64,000 nt of DNA from Silene conica (Eukaryota; Streptophyta; Magnoliopsida; Caryophyllales; Caryophyllaceae). Positions 46,550-56,714 of the stretch are shown here, one piece after another. Below the pieces are notes generated by a model. It was not told the DNA's origin and made no database searches. It saw only the letters and a program-made list of their open reading frames with translations. The first letter of the stretch is position 1. The number at the start of each line of letters is the position of its first letter. A program made the position numbers and the translations under genes. The stretch is taken from the NCBI GenBank assembly GCA_029255685.2, contig CM055313.2:51864579-51928578 (forward strand), read 5' to 3'.

Positions 46550-46630
46550 CTCGATCGACCGACTAGCTTCTCTGGTCGGTCGACTGAGGTGGTTAGTCGA
46601 TCGACTGAAATAGCTGGTCGGTCGACCGAC
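46550..46630 (+). repeat. GGTCGACC palindrome array, D 3' LTR, second
   Basis: Counterpart of 41455-41533. A few bases differ between the two LTR copies, yet most palindromic cores are kept. Confidence 0.85.
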
Positions 46631-46744
46631 TCCGTGTATGATGAGACATGTTTTCTTCCGTTAATTGCAATCTTTTACAACGAGACCGAAGGGATACTTG
46701 TAGGATGCTTAATAATGACCAACCCGGGGACCGAAAGATAATGG

Positions 46745-47830
46745 TGTGGGGAATAAAGCATGTATTCGCCCCAAACTTGCAGGATTATAATGAAACATAC
46801 AATTGTGATTATAGTCATAAGTTAATTAAAAGCATGAAAAAGAAATCAACCTTTGGTCCTTTGTGCTTATGGCCTTAGAACAGGAATTAAAGTAAATTCC
46901 CTCCTATAACTTGCACCCAAGACTTTGTTTGAGATGATGCCGCGTGTGCTAGAAAGTACTCTCCAATTGCCTTGCAATATGGGGAGAGCTATTGAGGTTT
47001 TAGATGTGAGATCTGAGTTTTTGGGAGAAGAATGCTCTCAAAAACCCTAATTTCTTGAGATGTGTTTTATCAGTAAAACCCAACCAAAAACAGTAACCTG
47101 ACAAAAGGAGAAGTCCTCTCCTTTTGTATTACTTGGTTCGGCCGAATTAGGGTTCGGGTAGGAGTGGGCTTTCCACTCTTACCTTATTCCAATGCGTGAT
47201 TCGACCCGTTTTGCTAAAATATGATTCGCGGGTATTTATTATAAATCGCACACATGTTATCAGATATTAATACAGTCTATATATTAATAATGGTCTGACA
47301 AAAACGATATTGTATAATTACCCAAATTAATATAACAGTTTATATTAATTCGCGAATACAATATTTAATTAAATATAACCGTTTATATTTAATTTACATA
47401 TTAATCATGTAATCCGTATTAGCTAAAATTATTTAATCCGTATTAAATAATAATCTCAACATCTTATTGACTAATTTAATAGTCAATACCTCTGACTAAC
47501 TGTTTAGCCGTATTCGGCATAAATGTGACTGTATTTTCATACCTTCACATCTCTCAAACGTGTCCTATAGGTGTGACGTATAGGGACCAGTTGATCACCG
47601 CCATCCGTATGACAATAACGTCAAACTTATCAAGCAAGCCAATCGTTATTGATAAACGTGGATCAACTGGTAATAATCCAGAAGTATGCCCTTGTGATCC
47701 TTAAAGAGATTTAATAAGTCATTGTACTTAATTGTCAAGGACACCAGCCCCAACAATCTCCCACTTGTCCGTACAAGGGTATGTGCAATGACGTTATCAC
47801 ACTACATGTGGAGGACACAAGTCTCCAACA
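46745..47830 (-). repeat. 3' LTR of E
   Basis: 1086 bp, reading TGTTGGAGACTT...TATTCCCCACA on the minus strand. Near its start is a second, internal copy of the polypurine-tract/LTR junction (47750-47777). The U3 segment around 47570-47660 matches the LTR of F. Confidence 0.93.
47750..47777 (-). repeat. Internal copy of the PPT/LTR junction in the E U3
   Basis: 28 bp matching the true junction at 47825-47852 at 27 of 28 positions, 75 bp away. Both read CTTGTACGGACAAGTGGGAG followed by TGTTGG on the minus strand. The same copy is in the other LTR at 55362-55389. Confidence 0.85.
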
Positions 47831-47843
47831 AACTCCCACTTGT
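47831..47843 (-). other. Polypurine tract of E
   Basis: Reads ACAAGTGGGAGTT on the minus strand, directly before the LTR start. It is nearly the same as F's tract (AAGTGGGAGAT). Confidence 0.8.
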
Positions 47844-48618
47844 CCGTACAAGTGTAGGTGCGATAACCGAATCTCATATCCTTTTAAAATTTCTCCCACT
47901 CAATGTAAGACAATTTGCAAATCCGCATTCGCAAAGGTCGTATCTCACAAGCGATCTGTATCAAGAGTGGTTTCCCCGACTAGAGAATAACTTAACTGAT
48001 AAAACGAATCTGTATTCGAGCATGGCCATGCATTTCAGTTACTACTCCTCGAGTGGCCCTGAGAAATGATAAAATCCTGATAAGGGTTTGGATATTTCCC
48101 TCAACTCGAATCCTGCCGATATCGCGCAGCATGAAATAACCCAGAAAAAATCCTCTTGGCCCCTGTTACGGTGACCGTGGGAAAGAAACCAAAGTTACCC
48201 AAAATCTGCCTTAATCTCAAGAGACAGTTGAAAGTCAAAAGACTCGACTCTAAGGAACACTATGGAGGTCCTATCCACGACCCGGCACCCAATGTTATAA
48301 AACATTTAGGACTCCATAACGTTGTCACGGGGTGTCCTACGAGATATCCGTATCACTCGCCTTTGTGATTGGTTAGTCATCCACGTGACTTATGGCTCGT
48401 TGAACCCACCATCAACCAACGTCACAAAATGATTACCTGAGTTATCAGCTCAAGTGGGTAATCAAGGACCAAAACGATGTAATATTAATCAGTTCACTTT
48501 GTGGTGTTCAAAATTGGCGTACAATTCCACATGAAAAACAAAACATTTTATATGATAACAATAAGGTTGAATAGAGTACACGAGAAAATGAATTATTACA
48601 TGAATTCATAAAAGAGTA
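47844..48618 (-). other. 3' UTR of E
   Basis: About 775 bp between the stop codon and the polypurine tract, with no gene. The stretch 48019-48060 (minus: GGCCACTCGAGGAG...TGGCCATGCTCG) matches F at 25752-25798. Confidence 0.7.
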
Positions 48619-51600
48619 CTACAACTTAGGAACACATCTAATTCCCATGGAATGAATGTGTCCTTCATGCTTATCACGTTGTAATGCTTTTGTGAGAGGA
48701 TCAGCTATGTTTTCATCCGTAGCGATCTTATCAATAAATATCTCCTTTTGCTCCACGTAATCTCTGATTAGATGAGCTTTCCGTTGTACATGTCTAGCTT
48801 TGTTGCTAGACTTATGCTCCTTAGCTTGGAAGATGGCACCTTTATTATCACAATAAACGGTGATTGGGTCATTCGAACTAGGTACTACTGATAGTCCTTG
48901 TAAGAATTGACGCATCCATATTTCTTCCTTAGCTGCTTCCGAGGCGGCATAGTACTCGGACTCAGTCGTAGAATCTGCTGTAACACTCTGTTTAGAACTT
49001 TTCCAGCTGACAGCAGCGCCATTAAGAGTAAAAACGAATCCAGACTGAGATTTCGAGTCATCTCGATCCGTTTGGAAGCTAGCATCTGCGTAACCCGTGG
49101 CGCAGAGCGTCGAGTCGCCTCCGTAAGTCAATCCCCAATCTTTAGTACTCCGTAGGTACTTAAGAATGTTTTTCACGGCCATCCAGTGTTGTTCACCTGG
49201 ATGAGCTTGGAATCGACTAGTCATACTCAATGCATATGCAACGTCAGGACGTGTGCATATCATGGCATACATGATCGATCCTATTGCCGAGGCATAAGGA
49301 ATCCGACTCATGCGCTCTTTCTCTTCCAATGACTTAGCTTCTTGAGTCTTGCTCAAGTGAAGCCCAGGAGTCATAGGGAGGAACCCCTTCTTGGAGTTCG
49401 TCATGCTGAATCTCTCTAGAATCTTATCTATATAAGACTCCTGACTGAGAGACAACATCCGTCGTGATCTATCCCTGTAGATACGGATGCCCAAAATTCT
49501 TTGTGCCTCTCCCAGATCTTTCATCTGGAAATGGTTTTTCAACCATGCTTTAACCGAAGATAGGAGAGGTATGTCATTCCCAATCAAGAGTATGTCGTCG
49601 ACATACAGTACTAGGAATACAATCTTGCTCCCACTCGACTTGATATAGAGACATGGTTCCTCGACTGATCGAACGAATCCATTCTCTTTTATCACTTGGT
49701 CGAAGCAATGATTCCAACTCCGCGATGCTTGCTTAAGTCCATAGATGGAACGCTTAAGCTTGCAAACCTTCTTAGGATGTTCTGGATCAATAAAACCCTC
49801 GTCGGGTTGTACCATGTACAACTCTTCCTCCAAATAACCGTTTAAGAAGGCGGTTTTAACGTCCATTTGCCATATTTCATAATCGTGAAATGCGGCGATC
49901 GCTAAGATAATCCGAATGGAACGTAGCATGACTACGGGTGCAAAGATCTCATCGTAGTGCAAGCCTGGCACTTGGGTGAAACCTTTAGCAACTAGTCTAG
50001 CCTTATGGATATCTTGTTTACCTTCCACGGCATGCTTTATCTTGTAAAGCCATTTGCATTGAAGGGGACGTACCTTTGCAGGTAGGTCCACAAGATCCCA
50101 CATATTGTTCTCATACATGGAGTCCATCTCGGATTGCATGGCTTCTAGCCATAGCTTTGAGTCAGAACTGGTCATGGCACCTTTATAGCTTGAGGGTTCA
50201 TTACCCTCTAGAAGTAAGACGTCATCCATATCATGTTCCTCGACCATACCAATGTATCTGTCCGGAGGAATGGAGACTCTTCCCGACCTCCTTGGTTTCT
50301 CAGGAATATCTACCGCAGCCTCGGTTGAAGGAAATGTTTCCTCCAATGGTTGCTCGGTAGTTGGTTCTTGAACCTCCGATAAGTCGAAGGTTCTATTACT
50401 CGACTTGTTCTTGAGAAATTCTTTCTCTAAGAACGTCGCACTAGCCGCAACAAAAACACGTTGTTCGGTTGGCGAGTAGAAGTAATGACTAAACGTTCCT
50501 TTTGGATAGCCTATAAAGTATGTCTTGACCGATCGCGGGCCGAGCTTATCCTCGTGTCTCCACTTGACATAAGCCTCGCAGCCCCAAACCCGAATAAAGG
50601 ACAAGTTAGGGACCGTTCCCTTCCATAATTCGTATGGAGACTTGTCAACAGCTTTAGACGGACTTCGGTTAAGAATTAGAGCGGCCGACAAAAGAGCATA
50701 GCCCCACAATGAATCAGGCACGACGGTGTGACTCATCATGGATCGAACCATATCGAGTAGAGTTCGATTTCTCCGTTCGGACACACCATTTAATTGTGGT
50801 GTTCCAGGTGGAGTTAACTGTAGCACGATGCCACAGTCTTTAAGGTGTTGATCAAACTCGTGTGAAAGATACTCACCACCACGATCAGAACGTAGTGCTT
50901 TAATCTTTCTACCCAGCTGGTTCTGTACCCGATTCTGGTATTCTTTGAACTTGTCAAAGGATTCACTTTTGTGCTTCATTAAGTAGACATAGCCATATCT
51001 ACTCAAATCATCCGTGAAAGTGATGAAATACCTATAGCCTTCTCGTGCGTTGATCGACATAGGGCCACATACGTCCGTATGCATGAGTCCTAATAGGTCG
51101 GCAGCGCGCATTCCAACACCTTTGAAGGAAATACGAGTCATCTTACCGATGAGACATGATTCACACGTGCCATATGATTCGAAATCAAAGGGCGAGATAG
51201 CTCCATTCTGTATGAGCTGTTTCACGCGTTTCTCATTTATGTGTCCCATACGACAATGCCATAGGTAAGTTTGATCTTTGTCACCTACCTTTAATCTCTT
51301 ATTATTCACATGTAATATTTCGGTGGTTTGATCTAAAACATAAATTCCATTCATGGAAACTGCCTTGCCATAAATCATATTGTGTAAGGAGAAAATACAG
51401 CTATTATTCTCTATTACAAATGAAAAACCGAGTTTGTCAAGCGCAGAAACTGAAATAATGTTTTTGGACAAACAAGGAACATAATAACAGTTATATAAAG
51501 ATAACTCGAATCCACTTGGAAGCTGGATTACGTATGTTCCCCTCGAGATTGCAGCAACACGTGCTCCATTCCCGACACGCAGGTCAACCTCACCCTTGAT

Positions 51601-52653
51601 TAGGGGTTCTTGGTTTCGGAGGCCCTGCACATGATTACATAGATGAGAACCACAACCAGTATCTAGTACCCAAGTTCTGTAACTTGCATGGTTAATCTCA
51701 ATCATGTGAATAAAAGAAGAAGAAGACATACCAACAGGAGTAACGCGGCCTGCCTTAATGTCCTCACGGTACACGGGGCATGAGTGCCTCCAATGCCCAG
51801 TCTTGTGGCAATGGTGACATTCCATGCTAGTATCCTTGCTCTTTGTTTTGCCCTGTGAGTTGCTTGACTCACCTGGCCCACTCTTAGTAAATCCTGACTT
51901 CTTAAACTTGGGCTTGCCTACTGTTAGGTCGCCCTGAGCTTTAGCTTTACCCTTACCCTTACCCTTACTGGAGATCATGAGAACATCTTGCTTCACGCTC
52001 CCACTTAATTTCAGATCCTTCTCGGTCTGTACGAGAAGGGAGTGGAGCTCATGAGGAGTCTTCTTCATGTCGTTCATGTAATAGTTGGCCCTAAAGAGGG
52101 CGAACCCATCATGAAGTGAATGAAGCATTCGATCAACGATTATGTTCTCACTGATCTTGCAGTTTAGGGCCTCCAGTTTCTCGATATTCTCAATCATGTG
52201 AAGAATATGTGGGCTAACAGCTTGGCCCTTCTGGAGTTTCGCCTCAAAGAAGCGACAGATATGCTCATAAGAAACGATTCTCGGAGCCTTTGAGAATTCG
52301 TTAGTGAGCGTGGTGAAAATCTTGTTTGCACCATGGGTTATGAAGCGTCTTTGCAAATTGGATTCCATTGCATAGATGAGTACGTTCTTTATCGCACCCG
52401 CTTCCATGACGAAGTCGCTATGAGCGCGAACTTCGTTAGCTCTAGCTCCAGTTCCTGGGTGTGGCGGAATGGGCTCAGTTAAGTATTTGAGCTTTCCGTC
52501 AGCAATGGCAGCATTCCGTAGTGCTGCCTCCCAATCAGAGAAGTTTGACCCATCATTCCTCAGTCTTGTGGACTGATTCATGGAGTCCATGAAGGCTTTT
52601 AGCCAGGATTCACGTGCTAGTTTGGCACTTGGCATTGGGTCTTCACCAGCCAT
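48619..52653 (-). CDS. gag-pol: Gag-pol polyprotein of copia element E
   Basis: 1344 residues, ATG at 52653. Order of parts: gag (about 15-225), Lys-rich linker, zinc knuckle CHHCHKTGHWRHSC (279-292), aspartic protease (LDTGCGSHLCN, 330-340), integrase with its zinc finger (H466, H471, C497, C500) and catalytic D527, D590, E626, then reverse transcriptase (about 850-1090, with YVDD at 1017-1020) and RNase H ending in DPLTKAL. Integrase before RT marks the copia superfamily. It would make particle, enzymes and integrase from one message. Relatives normally need much more gag than pol, and I see no obvious signal for that. A clear match to Gag of F supports a shared lineage. Confidence 0.95.
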   Translation of the reverse strand: MAGEDPMPSAKLARESWLKAFMDSMNQSTRLRNDGSNFSDWEAALRNAAIADGKLKYLTEPIPPHPGTGARANEVRAHSDFVMEAGAIKNVLIYAMESNLQRRFITHGANKIFTTLTNEFSKAPRIVSYEHICRFFEAKLQKGQAVSPHILHMIENIEKLEALNCKISENIIVDRMLHSLHDGFALFRANYYMNDMKKTPHELHSLLVQTEKDLKLSGSVKQDVLMISSKGKGKGKAKAQGDLTVGKPKFKKSGFTKSGPGESSNSQGKTKSKDTSMECHHCHKTGHWRHSCPVYREDIKAGRVTPVGMSSSSFIHMIEINHASYRTWVLDTGCGSHLCNHVQGLRNQEPLIKGEVDLRVGNGARVAAISRGTYVIQLPSGFELSLYNCYYVPCLSKNIISVSALDKLGFSFVIENNSCIFSLHNMIYGKAVSMNGIYVLDQTTEILHVNNKRLKVGDKDQTYLWHCRMGHINEKRVKQLIQNGAISPFDFESYGTCESCLIGKMTRISFKGVGMRAADLLGLMHTDVCGPMSINAREGYRYFITFTDDLSRYGYVYLMKHKSESFDKFKEYQNRVQNQLGRKIKALRSDRGGEYLSHEFDQHLKDCGIVLQLTPPGTPQLNGVSERRNRTLLDMVRSMMSHTVVPDSLWGYALLSAALILNRSPSKAVDKSPYELWKGTVPNLSFIRVWGCEAYVKWRHEDKLGPRSVKTYFIGYPKGTFSHYFYSPTEQRVFVAASATFLEKEFLKNKSSNRTFDLSEVQEPTTEQPLEETFPSTEAAVDIPEKPRRSGRVSIPPDRYIGMVEEHDMDDVLLLEGNEPSSYKGAMTSSDSKLWLEAMQSEMDSMYENNMWDLVDLPAKVRPLQCKWLYKIKHAVEGKQDIHKARLVAKGFTQVPGLHYDEIFAPVVMLRSIRIILAIAAFHDYEIWQMDVKTAFLNGYLEEELYMVQPDEGFIDPEHPKKVCKLKRSIYGLKQASRSWNHCFDQVIKENGFVRSVEEPCLYIKSSGSKIVFLVLYVDDILLIGNDIPLLSSVKAWLKNHFQMKDLGEAQRILGIRIYRDRSRRMLSLSQESYIDKILERFSMTNSKKGFLPMTPGLHLSKTQEAKSLEEKERMSRIPYASAIGSIMYAMICTRPDVAYALSMTSRFQAHPGEQHWMAVKNILKYLRSTKDWGLTYGGDSTLCATGYADASFQTDRDDSKSQSGFVFTLNGAAVSWKSSKQSVTADSTTESEYYAASEAAKEEIWMRQFLQGLSVVPSSNDPITVYCDNKGAIFQAKEHKSSNKARHVQRKAHLIRDYVEQKEIFIDKIATDENIADPLTKALQRDKHEGHIHSMGIRCVPKL

Positions 52654-54005
52654 TTAGTTATACAGCAGTTTAACTGAACGTGTTCTAGACTGAAAAGAAG
52701 ATAAAACAAAACCATATAAGCAACTCATTGTTGTGATTTAAGTCTATATTAAATTTAATTTAAACTCGTAGACTCAAGCATTTATATAATTGATCTCCCT
52801 CAAGAATTATATAAATGATCCCAAGACTCAATTTCCGTATATTGATAAGCCCACAGTTTGGCTAATTCCACCGTTGGAACTCTTGGTCGATAGATTTCCG
52901 TAAATCCTATCTATTAGTCCATCTCAGTCACTGGATATTATCGAGTGACCATGATGTTGAGATAAAATAAATCATCTGTTCCCACTTACCCGACGTAGAA
53001 GGGGTCATATTATGCCTACCGACGAAGAAGGGATTCATGGGAGGCTGATTTATAAAGACTATTCTCAATTTTTGGTTATACGAGGAAGACCCCATCGACT
53101 TATATTTATTCATATTAAGTGAACTAAAATCTAGCGTATTCGTGAATGAATGAAATAAAGTGATGGCTTTGCAATTTACATGTGACATCTGTATTGTCAC
53201 AGAAAACTAACGCGTAACCTCTACATGAGTCAGTTTTCAGGCATGTAATAGGTGGTTTGGTTTTAGGCAGAATATGATGCAAGCTATTATCGATGAAAGC
53301 ATAAAATAAATGCGATAAACGTAAATAAAAGTCCTAGTGTGGCCTATTCTACCAAAATAAACATAAAACAACTTGGAATCCACTGTTGGACCCTAGAAGC
53401 TTGTCTTGATGTTCCATCTTGGTCCTTGCAGTGGGAGTGAGCATCCGGTCTCCGTCTTCGGTCTTCACAAAATTACTAATTTAAATTACAAAAGTAGTCC
53501 TAGATACATTATAATTTAAATACAAAAGTAATTACATGGCAGAAACCCAAAACGGAGATTCAAGATCTCAAAATTACAAGCAAGATTGTGTCCCATCATT
53601 ACGGTGACACAATCTTCTAAGGCCACACTAAGTTACAACCGTTTGCAAAAATTAAATACGTTATTGAAAGCATTCACAAGGCATTCAACAAGACGATAAA
53701 TAAAATGCATCAACTAAAACAAAATTCATTCATGACATAATACTGTTATTATGATTAACAAATTTTTACCAAACCACCTTTTAGGATTAAAATTATGTGA
53801 TTATACCGTTTTAACCACTTTAATTTTAATAAGTTTATAATCCTATTATTTTAAACCGTTTTAAAATAATATGTATCAAACGAGGGTGAACCGTTTCACA
53901 AAATTAATAATATACTATTTCCGTATATAGTATATTACTAAAGGCCATGTGAAAATAAAACATGTTATTTTCGGAAAAAAAAAAAAAACGAGTCTGTTAC
54001 AGGGG

Positions 54006-54271
54006 TGGTCTACCGACCCAATAAACAGGTCTACCGACCCAATAAACAGGTCTACCGACCCAATAAACAGGTCTACCGAACACCTGGCGAAAAAATTTTT
54101 TTTTTTTTTTTTTTAAAGCAGAATGGTCGACCGACCCGAAAAATAGGTCGACCGACCACAAAACACGAAACCGAGTTTCTGAACACGATTTCTCACAAAA
54201 GATAAACTGTCGAAACAGAAAAACACGCAGGAGGCGGTCGACCGACCGCAACGGGGGGTCGATCGACCGAC
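54006..54271 (-). repeat. GGTCGACC palindrome array in the E leader
   Basis: Seven or eight variants of GGTCGACCGACC (four GGTCTACCGACC forms inside the tandem repeat, then TGGTCGACCGACC, AGGTCGACCGACC, CGGTCGACCGACC, GGTCGATCGACCGAC). Element E is a copia; the same motif fills arrays in the Athila-like D and H. Confidence 0.85.
54007..54084 (-). repeat. 21-bp tandem repeat in the E leader
   Basis: About 3.5 units of GGTCTACCGACCCAATAAACA, beginning at 54007, 54028, 54049 and 54070. Here the palindrome-like word and its spacer are both repeated, unlike in the other arrays. Confidence 0.9.
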
Positions 54272-54340
54272 TTAGCGGCAGAAGACGATTTTTCAGGTTT
54301 TAAAACTTACGAAAAACACAAAGGTAAAATTTTCATGGCC

Positions 54341-54354
54341 TGGCTCTGATACCA
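54341..54354 (-). other. Primer binding site of E (initiator tRNA-Met)
   Basis: TGGTATCAGAGCCA on the minus strand, two bases from the 5' LTR. It is complementary to initiator tRNA-Met. Confidence 0.9.
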
Positions 54355-54356
54355 CT

Positions 54357-55442
54357 TGTGGGGAATAAAGCATGTATTCGCCCCAAACTTGCAGGATTAT
54401 AATGAAACATACAATTGTGATTATAGTCATAAGTTAATTAAAAGCATGAAAAAGAAATCAACCTTTGGTCCTTTGTGCTTATGGCCTTAGAACAGGAATT
54501 AAAGTAAAGTCTCTTCTATAACTTGCACCCAAGACTTTGTTTGAGATGATGCCGCGTGTGCTAGAAAGTACTCTCCAATTGCCTTGCAATATGGGGAGAG
54601 CTATTGAGGTTTTAGATGTGAGATCTGAGATTTTGGGAGAAGAATGCTCTCAAAAACCCTAATTTCTTGAGATGTGTTTTATCAGTAAAACCCAACCAAA
54701 AACAGTAACCTGACAAAAGGAGAAGTCCTCTCCTTTTGTATTACTTGGTTCGGCCGAATTAGGGTTCGGGTAGGAGTGGGCTTTCCACTCTTACCTTATT
54801 CCAATGCGTGATTCGACCCGTTTTGCTAAAGTATGATTCGCGGGTATTTATTATAAATCGCACACATGTTATCAGATATTAATACAGTCGATATATTAAT
54901 AATGGTCTGACAAAAACGATATTGTATAATTACCCAAATTAATATAACAGTTTATATTAATTCGCGAAAACAATATTTAATTAAATATAACCGTTTATAT
55001 TTAATTTACGTATTAATCATGTAATCCGTATTAGCTAAAATTATTTAATCCGTATTAAATAATAATCTCAACATCTTATTGACTAATTTAATAGTCAATA
55101 CCTCTGACTAACTGTTTAGTCGTATTCGTCATAAATGTGACTGTATTTTCATACCTTCACATCTCTCAAACGTGTCCTATAGGTGTGACGTATAGGGACC
55201 AGTTGATCACCGCCATCCGTATGACAATAACGTCAAACTTATCAAGCAAGCCAATCGTTATTGATAAACGTGGATCAACTGGTAATAATACAGAAGTATG
55301 CCCTTGTGATCCTTAAAGAGATTTAATAAGTCATTGTACTTAATTGTCAAGGACACCAGCCCCAACAATCTCCCACTTGTCCGTACAAGGGTATGTGCAA
55401 TGACGTTATCACACTACATGTGGAGGACACAAGTCTCCAACA
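54357..55442 (-). repeat. 5' LTR of E
   Basis: 1086 bp, about 98.8% identical to 46745-47830, followed by the target duplication AATGG at 55443-55447. Confidence 0.93.
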
Positions 55443-55919
55443 AATGGAAGGGCATTAGTTAACGTTTTAAGACAGCTAGGTTACTAAGACCGAAGAGTAT
55501 GTAACCTAGACATTAGGAATCACCTATATTGTTGACACCCGATATTTGTGAGACCTAGGAACTAATAGGATAGGCCGAAAGGAGCTATTAGATAACATAG
55601 ACCGAAAGGATTTGTTATACCCCTGACACGACTGCAATATATGTTGACCTAGACCATATGTCATCATAGCTATGACGACCCAATCATCCTAACATCTCTT
55701 TTTATCATATCTTTATTTCTGTCTTGTTCTTGTTTTTATTATTAGACCTACTGACAAACCAAATATCAAACTTTCAAACCCCTAACTGTTACCTTAAGAC
55801 ATAGACGTAAAACGACTAACACTCCCAACCTCTTTGTGGTCGACCCTGACTTTCACTATCTATAGTTAAAGTTTAGGAATTATAAATTTTATCTTTGACA
55901 CACTCAACAACGGTTATCA

Positions 55920-56714
55920 TGCTTCATTCACTTCACGATGGTTTTTCTCTTTTCAGGGCAAACTATTACATGAATGACATGAGGAAAAATCTTTATTAGT
56001 TACACTCCCTTCTAATACAGAGCAAGAAGGATCTTAACTTGAGTGGGAGCATGAAGCAAGATGTTCTCATGGTTGCAAATAAGGGAAAGGGTAAGGGCAA
56101 GGTTCATGGCGAGCTAATTGTAGCTAAGCCATCAAAGTTTAAAAGGGCTGGATTTAAGAGTGGGCCTGGTGAGACAAGTAGCTCACAAGGCAAGGCTGGG
56201 CATTGGAGGCGGAACTGTCCAGTATACCGTGAGGACATAAAAGCAGGCCGCGTCGCAACTGTTGGTATGTCATCTTATATTCATATGATTGAGATTAACC
56301 ATGCAAGTTTCGGAACTTGGGTATTTGATACTCATCTGTGTAATCATTTGCAGGGCCCAAAAAGCATCACACCTCTCGCAAATGGTGATGTGGACCTGCG
56401 AGTCGGGAATGAAGCAAAAGTTGTTGCTGCTTCCATGGGAACATATGTGATCCAGCTACCGTACGGATTCGAGATATATTCGTATAACTGTTACTATGTA
56501 CCCAGTTAATCTAAGAAAATTATTTCTTTTTCCGTACTCGATAAAGACGGATTTTCATTCATAATAAAGGATAATAGCTGTATTTTTCTCTTTAAATGGA
56601 ATGGTTTATGGTAAAGCAGTTTCCATGAATGATATATATGTCTTAGATCAATCGACTGAAATATTACACGTGAATAATAAGAAATTAAAGGTTGGTGACA
56701 AAGATCAAACTTAT
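55920..56714 (+). mobile_element. Element G: old copia fragment
   Basis: About 0.8 kb on the plus strand, related to the gag end, zinc-knuckle and protease part of E. It is cut on the left by D and on the right by H, and is broken with several breaks. It is clearly more decayed than E and is the oldest layer visible. Confidence 0.8.
56039..56509 (+). pseudogene. Copia gag-protease remnant in G
   Basis: A 156-codon open stretch that aligns with E over residues about 217-395 (SGSMKQDVLM, GPGETSSSQGK, CPVYREDIKAGRV, SYIHMIEINHAS, YNCYYVP). It is a fossil piece and not a working gene. Confidence 0.8.

Larger units (their letters stand above)
52654..54340 (-). other. Long leader of E
   Basis: About 1.7 kb between primer site and gag ATG, with no gene. 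It is AT-rich and contains a T run at about 54096-54114 (plus strand), a 21-bp tandem repeat and a GGTCGACC array near the primer site. Confidence 0.7.
46745..55442 (-). mobile_element. Element E: copia element with one long polyprotein frame
   Basis: 8698 bp on the minus strand. It has two 1086-bp LTRs, a 5-bp target duplication AATGG (46740-46744 and 55443-55447), an initiator-Met primer site, a 1.7-kb leader, one 1344-codon gag-pol frame and a polypurine tract. The LTRs differ at about 13 sites (about 1.2%), roughly half a million years at grass-type rates. It looks whole by structure and is inserted in the 3' LTR of D. It is the only element here with an uninterrupted gag-pol, and its gag, U3 and 3' UTR resemble those of the gag-only elements F and I. 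Confidence 0.95.
41381..55919 (+). mobile_element. Element D: Athila-like, pol-less LTR element
   Basis: The parts are a 5' LTR remnant 41381-42119 (its left part lies left of B, outside the window), a primer site 42125-42142, an interior of about 3.3 kb, a polypurine tract before 45401, and a 3' LTR 45401-55919 that is split by element E. Without E the 3' LTR is about 1.8 kb (TGATGCGTGT...GGTTATCA). No protease, RT or integrase can be found, so D is a non-autonomous relative of the Athila/Tat group. The interior ORF looks broken, with two or three breaks. LTR divergence is about 6% over 739 bp, the highest in the window, so D is the oldest datable element. It is inserted in copia fragment G. 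Confidence 0.8.
45401..55919 (+). repeat. 3' LTR of D, split by element E
   Basis: Survives as 45401-46744 and 55443-55919. It starts TGATGCGTGTC after the purine-rich GGTTTGGGGAAATT and ends GGTTATCA. It holds the module shared with B (45722-45800) and GGTCGACC arrays (45904-46044, 46550-46630). The sequence after 55919 matches copia gag, giving a clear right edge. Confidence 0.85.

Noticed and set aside
41455-46630. CRISPR-like look of short palindromic repeats with unlike spacers
   Set aside because: Plant sequence, repeats of only 8-16 bp with variable cores, irregular spacers, no cas genes; the arrays lie in retroelement LTRs and leaders.
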